This document shows, one piece after another, positions 7,523 to 15,686 of a stretch of 60,827 bases of DNA. Both the position numbers and the translations under genes were made by a program. Below the pieces are notes generated by a model. The model had not been told where the DNA came from. It saw nothing but the letters and a program-made list of their open reading frames with translations, and searched no databases. Positions within the stretch are counted from its first letter, which is position 1, and the number at the start of each line of letters is the position of its first letter. Origin of the DNA: Anammoximicrobium sp964409865 (GTDB lineage: Bacteria > Planctomycetota > Planctomycetia > Pirellulales > Pirellulaceae); NCBI GenBank assembly GCA_964409865.1, contig CAYPGE010000007.1, forward strand, positions 1-60,827. The letters run 5' to 3'.

Positions 7523-9031
7523 TTAGCGAGCATTCTTCCGCTGATCCAGCCGTTCGCCTTCCGGCCGGCGCACGGGCAGGATCAGGCCGCCGGAGGTGTC
7601 CAACTCGTCGAACAGCTGCTTCTGCAGGGCGGTGATCTGCTCTTGGTACGCCGGGATGTCGATCAGGTTGTGGCGTTCCCAGGGATCGGTCTGCAGGTCG
7701 TAAAAGCCGTTCCGGTCCCAGACGCCGTGGTAGAAGATGAATTTGTAGCGGTCCGTGCGGATCGCGAAATTGGTGGGCGTCGCCGGGAAGTTCCATTCCC
7801 AGTGGTACTCGTACAGGATGTGGTCCCGCCACGGAACTTGCTTGCCAAGCAACAACGGGAAGAACGAACGTCCGTCCAGGCGCGCCGTGGGGGGAACGGC
7901 CACGCCGCAGGCTTCCAGGATCGTCGGGGCGAGGTCGATGTTCTGCACCATCGGGTTGACCTTTGTGCCCGGCGCGATCAGGCCGGGGGCGTAGGCCAGC
8001 AGCGGGACTCGGATGGACACCTCGAAGGCGTCCCGCTTGTCGTAGAAGCCGTGTTCGCCCAGCGCGAATCCGTTGTCGCCCAGGTACAGGACCAGCGTGT
8101 TGCGGCTGAGGCCCGATTCGTCCAGGTACTTCAAGACGCGGCCCAGGTTCTCGTCCAAGCCGTGCAGGGTTTCGCAGTAGCGGTGGTACAGGTCGTCGAA
8201 GTCCGGCACGGGGTCCTTGTCAAAGGCCCCGGTTTCCATGTGGTCGATGCCGTGGATGCTGTAGCGGCGCTCGCGGATCCAACGCGACTGAGTCTGGTAG
8301 TTGCCCTCCGTGTTGGCCATCGTTTCCGGATAGTCGATCGGCTGCTTGTCGTAGCGGCCCTTGTGCCGCGGAGCGGGTTCAAAAGGATAGTGTACGGACT
8401 TGTGGGACAAGTACAGGAAGAACGGCTTGGCCGCGTCCCGTCCGCTCTTCAGCCACTGCAACGCCTGGTCGGTCAGCACGTCGGCCGTGTAACCGGCGAT
8501 CTTCTCGCGGCGGCCGTTGATGTTCAGCACCGGGTCGAAGTAGTCGCCCTGGCCGCGGAAGCTGGCCCAATAATCGAAACCAGGCTGCGGAGCATCGTCG
8601 TCGTGCCCCATGTGCCACTTGCCGATGAAGGCGGTCGCGTAGCCTGACTCGCCCAACCATTGAGGAAAGTAGACGGTCCCCTCCGGCACCGGCCGCTGGT
8701 TGTCGACCACGCGGTGGTGATGCATGTACTGGCCGGTCAGAATCGACGCGCGGCTGGGCGAACACAGCGACGTGCTGACGAAGGCGTTGACCAGGTGGGC
8801 TCCCTCGGCCGCCATCCGGTCCATGTGCGGCGTTTCGAGAAATTTGGGAGCGTTGGGCAGGAAGCCCAGGAAGTCGAAGCGGTGGTCGTCGCTGAGCACC
8901 AGCACGACGTTGCGGCGCGGCGCGTTTTCGGGCTCGGCGGAGGCCAGAAGTGAAGCGACACGAAGACTCCAGGAAGAAATCCCGGTCACAGCGGCCAGGA
9001 AGAAAATCGGCAAACAGCGACGAGAGGACAT
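7523..9031 (-). CDS. Exported sulfatase (arylsulfatase family)
   Basis: This is a type I sulfatase, expected to remove sulfate esters from polysaccharides outside the cytoplasm. From ATG 9031 (502 residues; AAGGAG six bases upstream) there is a signal peptide (about 1-32), then the alkaline-phosphatase-like fold with metal ligands Asp48-Asp49 in 'LSDDHRFD'. Cys90 lies in CSPSRASILTG, the formylglycine-generating motif, so activity needs a formylglycine-generating enzyme encoded elsewhere. 'IGKWHMG', 'LYLGDNGFALGEHG' and 'YDLQTDPWERHNL' are further family blocks. It lies near glycosidase and heparinase-like genes, which fits sulfated glycan use. Confidence 0.95.
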   Translation of the reverse strand: MSSRRCLPIFFLAAVTGISSWSLRVASLLASAEPENAPRRNVVLVLSDDHRFDFLGFLPNAPKFLETPHMDRMAAEGAHLVNAFVSTSLCSPSRASILTGQYMHHHRVVDNQRPVPEGTVYFPQWLGESGYATAFIGKWHMGHDDDAPQPGFDYWASFRGQGDYFDPVLNINGRREKIAGYTADVLTDQALQWLKSGRDAAKPFFLYLSHKSVHYPFEPAPRHKGRYDKQPIDYPETMANTEGNYQTQSRWIRERRYSIHGIDHMETGAFDKDPVPDFDDLYHRYCETLHGLDENLGRVLKYLDESGLSRNTLVLYLGDNGFALGEHGFYDKRDAFEVSIRVPLLAYAPGLIAPGTKVNPMVQNIDLAPTILEACGVAVPPTARLDGRSFFPLLLGKQVPWRDHILYEYHWEWNFPATPTNFAIRTDRYKFIFYHGVWDRNGFYDLQTDPWERHNLIDIPAYQEQITALQKQLFDELDTSGGLILPVRRPEGERLDQRKNAR

Positions 9032-9106
9032 GCGAAGACTCCTTGTTTTTGGTGCGACGGTTGGCGACATTGTATTGCACCGCCCAGTTCGCTTCCAAGC
9101 GGGACT

Positions 9107-9172
9107 GGCAGAATGATGGGGGCAGAATCATGGAAAGACTCTTGCTCATTATTCTGCCCCCATCATTCTGCC
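9107..9172. repeat. Inverted repeat with two 22-base perfect arms
   Basis: Arms 9107-9128 and 9151-9172 are exact complements built around GATGGGGGCAGAAT, with a 22-base loop. The element lies just upstream of the sulfatase start and at the 5' side of the truncated heparinase-like frame. It may be a non-autonomous insertion or a stem-loop repeat; one copy is seen here. Confidence 0.8.
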
Positions 9173-9242
9173 GTTCTTCGATTTCGAGAGAGGTTGTCCC
9201 ATGAGATCTACGAAACTGTGGCGAACATCGGCGTCTTGGTTC

Positions 9243-9262
9243 GTAGCATGGCTCTCCGAGCC
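9243..9262 (+). repeat. REP-like hairpin, GGCTC-TCC-GAGCC type
   Basis: GTAG at 9243-9246 is followed by the stem GGCTC (9250-9254), loop TCC and GAGCC (9258-9262). The same sequence occurs twice at 17492-17549 and four times at 42267-42402. Here it sits directly before the surviving part of a heparinase-like gene. Confidence 0.8.
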
Positions 9263-10744
9263 GTGCCGCGCGCAGCACGGCCGGTCCGCGTGGCCGAGGC
9301 GCGGGCCCAAGCCTACGTGGATCGGGTGGCCCAGGGCCAGGGATACGAATTGCCGCCGCAGGACTGGCAGCGACGCACGATCGCGCTGGTGGATATCGCA
9401 TCCGACAGGTTCTACTGCCTGGATCTGTACCGGATCTCCGGCGGGGCGGAGCACTGGTGGAGCTTCCACGCACAAGAAGGGGAGTTCAAGACCGAGGGCC
9501 TCGACCTGGTCAAACAGGAAGGCACGCTGGCCGGTCCGGAAGTTCCGTACGGTGACGCCGCCTGGCTCAAATCCCACGGCTGCAGCTACGGCGTCTACGG
9601 TTGGGCCGGCCCGCTGTTCGCCTTTCCCCACCTGTATAATGTCCAACGCGGCAAGTCGGACGGCGTGTGGTCTGCGGATTGGAGGCTGAAGACCGGCGAC
9701 GGCCTGCACCTGCGATTGACCGTGACCGGCTCGCCGGGCACCGAAGTGAACATCTGCGATGGGCGCTCGCCCGCCGGCGGTTCTCCCTACGAGATGAAAT
9801 GGATCATGCTGCACGCCAAGGATTCGCCGCCGGTCAAGACACAGGTGCTGAGCGTGCTGGAGCCGCATGTCAACGAACCGGCGATCCGCAGCGTGCGGCG
9901 GTTGGCCCTTGCGGGGCCCGACGAGCAGGGATTCGCCGCAGCCGGCTGCGAGGTGCAATTGGCGGACCGCACCGACACGCTGTTGGCGTCCGCCGATGGG
10001 AGCATCTCGCGCACCGCAGGTTCATTCCGCTTGGCGGGGCGATTCGGGTTCTACTCGGAGCGAGCAGGCGTGCCCGTAGCGATCTCGCTGGTCGGCGGAA
10101 CGCAATTGGCCAAAGACGGTTGCGGTATCGCGATGGAGAGTCCCGAGTACCGCGCCAAGATCGTGACGGTGGACCGAGACACCCAGACCATCACGGTATC
10201 GCCGCCTCCGCACGACGTGACGGCACTCCTGGGGGCCGACATTTTCATCCGCAACCCGGACCGGAGGATTGCCTACCGCGTGCTGGAAGCCAAGGCGGCG
10301 GGCGACGGCGCTCAACTCCGGCTGAACTACGACTCGCGAATCGGCACGGGCCGGTGCATCGGGGCCGCGGATCACCGGGTTCTGACTTCGACGCCCATGC
10401 CCCTGCAACGGTTTCGCTACTACCACGGCGCCCGGCTGACCAATGCCGAGCGGAACGTCGAATACCGGATCGTCGATGTGCGGAGCGGGTCGGCGGTGTT
10501 CCTCGACGCCAAGGCCCACGCGGATGCGACTGCCGCCAAGCTGGCCGGCCAATTTCCCAAGGAATCGTGGTTCGACATCTACGATTACGGCGTGGGCGAT
10601 GAACTCATCTGGCCGTACACGGCGAGCGTCACGCTGGTCAGTCCAGGCCAGTACCGAGTCACGGCTCCGGTGCCGGTTCAAGTCAGCCTGCCGAAGGGCG
10701 CGCGGCATGGGCGAGCGGCGGGCGTCAGCCCGCCGGGGTTGTGA
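9248..10744 (+). pseudogene. 5'-truncated heparinase II/III-like protein, C-terminal part
   Basis: From about position 9290 the frame encodes a beta-sandwich region like the C-terminal domain of heparinase II/III and related polysaccharide lyases ('TIALVDIASDRFYCLDLYR', 'GAEHWWSFHAQEG', 'FAFPHLYNVQRG'). A complete enzyme would carry a signal peptide and an N-terminal (alpha/alpha) catalytic toroid of 300 or more residues, and neither is present. The only in-frame ATG near the junction (9248) lies inside the REP hairpin, and the 22-base inverted repeat is just upstream. The last ten residues are encoded by another hairpin pair at 10711-10780. I therefore call it a remnant. A functional stand-alone domain is less likely. 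Confidence 0.6.
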
Positions 10745-10780
10745 GGGGATCCACCGGTGGGCTAACGCCCACCGCTCGCC
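10711..10780. repeat. Pair of inverted hairpins joining two convergent genes
   Basis: Hairpin one is GGCGGGC (10717-10723), GTCA, GCCCGCC (10728-10734). Hairpin two is GGTGGGC (10756-10762), TAAC, GCCCACC (10767-10773). Outer GCGAGCGG (10711-10718) pairs with CCGCTCGC (10772-10779). The pair is an inverted duplicate with a few mismatches. Both flanking reading frames end within it, and it could serve as a bidirectional terminator. The loop differs from the TCC-loop REP family, so it is a separate repeat type. Confidence 0.75.
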
Positions 10781-13076
10781 GCGTCAGTGTGGCTTCGAGC
10801 ACTGCGCCGCGGTCCAGGGTGACCTGGAAGTTATCGCCCACCTTCTGCACCTTCTCCACGTTCCATTTGGGGACGCGGGAGCCGAAGTTGTCGCGGACGC
10901 GGACGACGCCGTCCTTGCCCGCCACGACTCGGAACCAGGTCGTCACGCCGTGCGCGCGTTTGGCCGATACGCGATGGCCGCCCTCGGCGCGGAGGTCCTC
11001 GAACGAGGCCTCGTTCCAGGCGGACGGCGTGGCGGGGAAGATCCGGAGCACCTCGGTGTCGCGCCGGCCGGGCGTGGGACTCCAACTCTGCAGCAGCATC
11101 TCGTGGACCGCGGCGGCAGCCAGGAAGTTGCCTTCCAGCGTGAACGGGCGGTACGTGAAATTGCTGTAGCCGCTCTTGGTCTGGTCGCCGTTGGCGTGGA
11201 AGCCGTTCCGCAGGATGAACGCCTTGGTGTAGATGTCAAGATACCGCAGCGCCGCCTCCGCATCGCCGACCCGGGCTCGCAGCGCGGCCATCCAGCTGAA
11301 GCTGTACCCGCACCAGGCGCTGGTGCCCAGTTGGTCCCACTGCTGGAGGCTGGCCTGGATGATCCGCCGGTCGCGCTCGCCTCCGTCGATGGTGACCAGA
11401 TTGAACGGGTACAGGCCCATCAGGTTCGACAGATGGCGGTGGCTCTCGCGCAGTTCTTCGTTCGCGTCCAGCATCAGCACACCGCTGGAGCTGACGTGCC
11501 AGTCGCCGAGCGCAGCGGCGGTGTCCGCCCAGTCTTTCGCTGGGCCGGATTCACCCGCGGCATCGGCCATCTCGGCCAGCGACAGGAAGAACATTTTCAG
11601 ACAGAACAGATCGTAGTTGCTGTTGGGCACGAGCCAGGCCCGCAGGCTGTTGTTGTGAATCTCCGGAGACGAGGAGAGCGGGAGCTTGAGCCGCCCCTGC
11701 TCGTCGCCTTGCAGCAGCGTGCGGAGGCTCAGGCCGAGTTCGCGGCACCACGGATAGGCGCGGGTGCGGAGGAAGTCGTCGTCGGCCGTGTAACGCCAGT
11801 GCTGGTAGAACAGATGGCCGATCCACGGGCCCATCGTCGGCGACAGCGAATACTGGGCCCAGCCGGTTAACGGGTCGCCGGCCAGCGACATGACGCCGGG
11901 CACGTTCGCGCCGGGCGTGCCGAAAAAGTCGCGGGCAAAACGGCGGTAGGCGGGCAGCAGGTCCCAGTTGAAGTCGAGGAAGCAGGCTCCCTCGTCAAAG
12001 TGACCGGCGGCCTGGTAGGCCATGTACGTCATCTGCGTGTTCAGATCGTTGTGGTAGTCGCCCTTCCAAGGCGGGAGCGAACCAGCGTCGGCGGTCCACA
12101 CGCCTTGCAGCGGCATGGGCGGCGAGCCGAGCCTTGAGGCGGCGCCGTGAAAGTAACGCACCAAGTAATAGTGCCGCAGAATGTCCGGATCGGGGAAGCG
12201 GACATCGGATTGCGCCCAGAAAGCCGCCCACCAGTCGGCGTGCGGGGCGAAGGACCTGTCGTAGCCGGCTTCCAGGGCCGCCGCCACGCGCTGGCGGGCC
12301 ACGTGCAGCGGATCAGGGCCATCGCTGTTGGACGTGACCGTGACCGCCAACAGGGTCTGCTCCGCCGCGCGCCGGCTGGCGACGCAGACGCAGTACTTCA
12401 GGTCGCCGGCCGTTTCCTGGACGAACCACTGGGTCGTTCCGTCGCGGCCCGGCCGGGCGGGCGGATAACCGAGCGCGGCCACGGCGTGGCTGTCCGGCCC
12501 GGTGCCGCCGCTGCCGCTGCCCGAAACGCGCACACGAATCTCCTTCGGCTCCGGACCCGGAATGCGGGCCAATGCGATGGGCTGCGCCGCGCTGAAGAAG
12601 ACATCCATCTTGCCGCCGCCGGCCAGCCAGGCGCGGCCCTCGGCCGTGGCCAGGTTCAGCTCGAACCGCTCGACCTGCTGCGCCGCATCCAGCGTCAACT
12701 CCAGCCGGCCCGCCGGGATCTTGGTCGGCGTGGGGTGACGGTACGGCGCGTCCGTCAGGCGGCTGATCTCGGCCTGATTCTTCTCGCGGACCAGCTTCTG
12801 CAGGTTGGCGTACGTGAACCCCGGCTCGTGGATCTGCGGCGGCGTCCGCAGGTCCCAGAGATCGCCGCGGTCGAGCGACAGACGGACGGTGTTCCCCTCG
12901 CCCCAAAGCAGCCCGCCGAGCAGTCCGTTGCCCAGCGGAACGGCCTCGTCCCAGGTGGTGATCGGCGCGGCTAGTTTCAAATTCAGCGACGCGTCAGGTG
13001 CCGCCGCCACGGCCAGCGAAAGCGGCAGGATGGCAGTCACGGCCAGGAAACGACAAACGGTTCTCTTTCGGTTCAT
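10725..13076 (-). CDS. Exported glycoside hydrolase, GH95-like (alpha-L-fucosidase/galactosidase type)
   Basis: The 783-residue product has a signal peptide (about 1-26) and then an N-terminal beta-sandwich with the typical 'AVPLGNGLLGGLLWGE' and 'LSLDRGDLWDLR' blocks. An (alpha/alpha) toroid follows with 'WKGDYHNDLNTQMTYM' and 'SSSPEIHNNS', then a C-terminal beta domain. This layout and length fit GH95 enzymes, which release fucose or galactose from glycans; catalytic residues were not assigned one by one. GAGGAG lies before ATG 13076. Its last residues 'RRAVGVSPPV' and the stop are encoded by the hairpin pair at 10711-10780, so the native C-terminus may have been altered. Confidence 0.7.
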   Translation of the reverse strand: MNRKRTVCRFLAVTAILPLSLAVAAAPDASLNLKLAAPITTWDEAVPLGNGLLGGLLWGEGNTVRLSLDRGDLWDLRTPPQIHEPGFTYANLQKLVREKNQAEISRLTDAPYRHPTPTKIPAGRLELTLDAAQQVERFELNLATAEGRAWLAGGGKMDVFFSAAQPIALARIPGPEPKEIRVRVSGSGSGGTGPDSHAVAALGYPPARPGRDGTTQWFVQETAGDLKYCVCVASRRAAEQTLLAVTVTSNSDGPDPLHVARQRVAAALEAGYDRSFAPHADWWAAFWAQSDVRFPDPDILRHYYLVRYFHGAASRLGSPPMPLQGVWTADAGSLPPWKGDYHNDLNTQMTYMAYQAAGHFDEGACFLDFNWDLLPAYRRFARDFFGTPGANVPGVMSLAGDPLTGWAQYSLSPTMGPWIGHLFYQHWRYTADDDFLRTRAYPWCRELGLSLRTLLQGDEQGRLKLPLSSSPEIHNNSLRAWLVPNSNYDLFCLKMFFLSLAEMADAAGESGPAKDWADTAAALGDWHVSSSGVLMLDANEELRESHRHLSNLMGLYPFNLVTIDGGERDRRIIQASLQQWDQLGTSAWCGYSFSWMAALRARVGDAEAALRYLDIYTKAFILRNGFHANGDQTKSGYSNFTYRPFTLEGNFLAAAAVHEMLLQSWSPTPGRRDTEVLRIFPATPSAWNEASFEDLRAEGGHRVSAKRAHGVTTWFRVVAGKDGVVRVRDNFGSRVPKWNVEKVQKVGDNFQVTLDRGAVLEATLTRRAVGVSPPVDPLTTPAG

Positions 13077-13151
13077 GGGCAGCTCCTCAAGTTAACTCGC
13101 CCGTACTCGTACACGTCAATCTCTTTCCTATGGAGCACAACCATGCGAGGA

Positions 13152-15686
13152 TCACCGGCGGCTCTCCTTGCGGTCCCGGAGGCGGAGAGCCACCAGCGCC
13201 ACGGCGGAAAACACCAGGATGTGGAAGATCAATACGCTGCACACGCGGGCCGCGTCCCATTCCTTGCCGAGGTCCATCGTGCCGGCATCGCGCAAACGGG
13301 CTTGTACCGAGGAATCCAGCGTGCCGACCAGTCCCTGGTAGCCCCAATAGGCCGAGATGGCAAGCTGTGCCAGGCCCCGCGCGTGGCCCGCCAACGGCGC
13401 CAGAATCCCGGCCATGACGATCTGCGGAATCAAAGAGATCGGCACCAGGGTCACCGCCACGCCTTCGCTGTTGGCGACCGCCGAGATGGCCAATCCGATC
13501 GCGACGCCGGTCAAGGAGACCAGCGACAGAAGCACGCCTTGGGACAGGGCATCGCCGCCCAAGTGCGTGAACAGGCGCACGCCCCCATACAACAGCGACG
13601 ACTGCAGAATACTGGCGAGTCCGAGGACGATCAACTTGGAGCCGTAGTAGCTGAGCACTTTCAGGCCGACATTGCGTTCCTGGCCGTAGATCTCGCGCTC
13701 TTTCACGATTTCCTTGGCGGCGTTATTGCAGCCGAACCAAAGGCACGAGATGCCCAGCAAGAACAGGATCTTGGCCGTCAGGGCCGCGGTGGCGGCTTCG
13801 CTTGCCTCCTGGCGGAACTCCGCTTGCGACTCCGGCAGCAGTTCGGTCCAGGCGACCCCCGGCGCGGCAATGTCCGCGACCCGCCGCGCCTCCGCCTCCA
13901 CGCCGGGCTGGGAGATATCGCCGAATACCCAGATCAGCAGCAGGGCGATGAGCAGGCTCTGGCCGAGCATCATAGCCAACATGCCCTTGTCGGCCAGCAG
14001 AATCTCGAGGTAGCGTCGCACCAGGAGCAGCAGTTCCCGCGCCGTGACGAAGAACTCCCGCGACCGGCTCTTCCGCGATCGGGATACTGGCAGCACCTGG
14101 CGCGGCGCATCCCTGGGGAGGCGTTGCTCCACGTAACGCTGGTACGGGGCGCTCTGGCGAAACCGCTGTTTCCATTCTTCCGGCGCTGTTTCCTGGAGAC
14201 GCTGGTAGACTTCCCCCAGTCGCGGCACGTCGAAATAGGCCAAGGCCTCGGCGGGCGGGCCGACGAACGCCAGCACTCCGCCGTCGCTCAGGATGGCCAC
14301 CAGATGGCAGGTCTGTTCGACGTAGCCGACGCGATGGGTGACGCAGACCACCGTCTTGCCCTCGTCGGCCATGTTGCGGAACAATTGCATCATTTCGCAA
14401 TCCGCCTGTTCGTCCAAGCCCGAGGTGACTTCGTCGACAAAGATCAGGCTCGGATTGCAGAGGGCCTCATTCACCCAGCCGGCCCGTTTGCGTTGGCCTC
14501 CGCTCAGCTGCCGGATGCGGGTCGCCCGGTGCTCCGACAAACGGACCGAATCGAGCATGGAGGAAACGCAGCTTTCGATTTCCGCCGGCGACAGGTCGCT
14601 GGGCAACCGCAGCCGGGCGGTGTAGCGCAGGGCCGCGTCCAGCCGCAGCACGTCGTGCAGCGTTTCCTGTTGCGGGACCACGGCCAGATTCTGTTTGAGC
14701 GCCTCGAACTGCGCATACAGGTCTTCGCCGTTGAGCAACACGCGGCCTTCGTTCGCAGGACGGCGGCCGCTGAGTGCGGACAGCAGCGTGGACTTCCCGC
14801 AGCCGCTCGGCCCCAGGATGCAGACCAGTTCGCGCGGCCGCACCACCAGCGAAACACCGTCCACGATCAGCTTCGTGCGGCCGCGCTGCGCGTGATCCGG
14901 AACGCGGCACGTCAAGTCTCGTGCCACCAGATGCGCCTCTCGCTTGTGGGACAGCGGACAGAGCGCCGTGCCCGTGAAGACCAAGGTGTAGGGTCCGATC
15001 TGGATCTGGCTGCCTTCGCGGATCAACCTGGGCTGGCGAATCCGTTGACCATCCACAAACGTGCCATTGGTGCTCTTCAAATCGCCGATCGTCGCCACGT
15101 CACCCTTGCGCGAGATCCAGGCGTGGACGCGCGACACCCGGACATCGGGCAGGCACAGGTCGGCGCGCCCGGCGTCGCGCCCGATCAGCACGTGCCCCGC
15201 CGGCAGTCCGATAGCGCCCGGGAATTCCACCGTTCCGCCAGGGGACTCCAGCCTGTCCGCCGTGGGCCGCTTCGTGTCGGCCAGGTTGACCGTGAGCCGC
15301 AGATCCGGGGTCGAACTGCGCAGCTGGTTGATGAGCCAGCGACTGGCGGCGAAAGCGGTCGAAACGTTGGGATCGTCGTATTCGACGTAGACGAAAACGT
15401 GACGGCCGGCTTGAATCAGGGACAGATGCGTCAAGGGCACCCGACGCTGAATCGGCGCGCGGTCCACCGCCACCGCCGCTCCCCCGCGCGGTGGCTCCAG
15501 CAACCACTGCCCGCGCTGGTGCTCCAACCGAAACAGCAGCTGGCCGCTGGGCATGTCGTCCAGCAAGAGATCGGCGCCGGCTCCACCGACGGCGACGCTG
15601 CGGCCGGCATCCAACGGATGACGCCGGCGCGAGGAAAACTCAAATAAGTAAGGGAAGCGATTCTCAGGCATCAATCGCTTACTCAC
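13152..15686 (-). CDS. FHA-domain ABC transporter, White/ABCG-like fused ATPase and permease
   Basis: The 844-residue chain has an N-terminal region of about 150 residues, an FHA domain (about 165-225; 'IGRDAGRADLCLP...RVSRVHA...KSTNGTF'), an ABC ATPase and an ABC-2 permease (about 560-840, six hydrophobic segments). In the ATPase, Walker A is GPSGCGKST at 292-300, the signature is LSGGQRKR, Walker B is LIFVDEVTSGLD and the switch is VTHR. FHA domains bind phosphothreonine, so control by a Ser/Thr kinase is plausible. GTG 15686 overlaps the end of the upstream HEAT gene by eight bases (GTGAGTAA); ATG 15671 is the alternative start. The two genes are probably translationally coupled. The substrate is unknown. 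Confidence 0.9.
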   Translation of the reverse strand: MSKRLMPENRFPYLFEFSSRRRHPLDAGRSVAVGGAGADLLLDDMPSGQLLFRLEHQRGQWLLEPPRGGAAVAVDRAPIQRRVPLTHLSLIQAGRHVFVYVEYDDPNVSTAFAASRWLINQLRSSTPDLRLTVNLADTKRPTADRLESPGGTVEFPGAIGLPAGHVLIGRDAGRADLCLPDVRVSRVHAWISRKGDVATIGDLKSTNGTFVDGQRIRQPRLIREGSQIQIGPYTLVFTGTALCPLSHKREAHLVARDLTCRVPDHAQRGRTKLIVDGVSLVVRPRELVCILGPSGCGKSTLLSALSGRRPANEGRVLLNGEDLYAQFEALKQNLAVVPQQETLHDVLRLDAALRYTARLRLPSDLSPAEIESCVSSMLDSVRLSEHRATRIRQLSGGQRKRAGWVNEALCNPSLIFVDEVTSGLDEQADCEMMQLFRNMADEGKTVVCVTHRVGYVEQTCHLVAILSDGGVLAFVGPPAEALAYFDVPRLGEVYQRLQETAPEEWKQRFRQSAPYQRYVEQRLPRDAPRQVLPVSRSRKSRSREFFVTARELLLLVRRYLEILLADKGMLAMMLGQSLLIALLLIWVFGDISQPGVEAEARRVADIAAPGVAWTELLPESQAEFRQEASEAATAALTAKILFLLGISCLWFGCNNAAKEIVKEREIYGQERNVGLKVLSYYGSKLIVLGLASILQSSLLYGGVRLFTHLGGDALSQGVLLSLVSLTGVAIGLAISAVANSEGVAVTLVPISLIPQIVMAGILAPLAGHARGLAQLAISAYWGYQGLVGTLDSSVQARLRDAGTMDLGKEWDAARVCSVLIFHILVFSAVALVALRLRDRKESRR

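Noticed and set aside
13143..15647. A plus-strand open frame of 834 codons
   Set aside because: It is opposite the FHA-ABC transporter, whose FHA, Walker and signature motifs are unambiguous.
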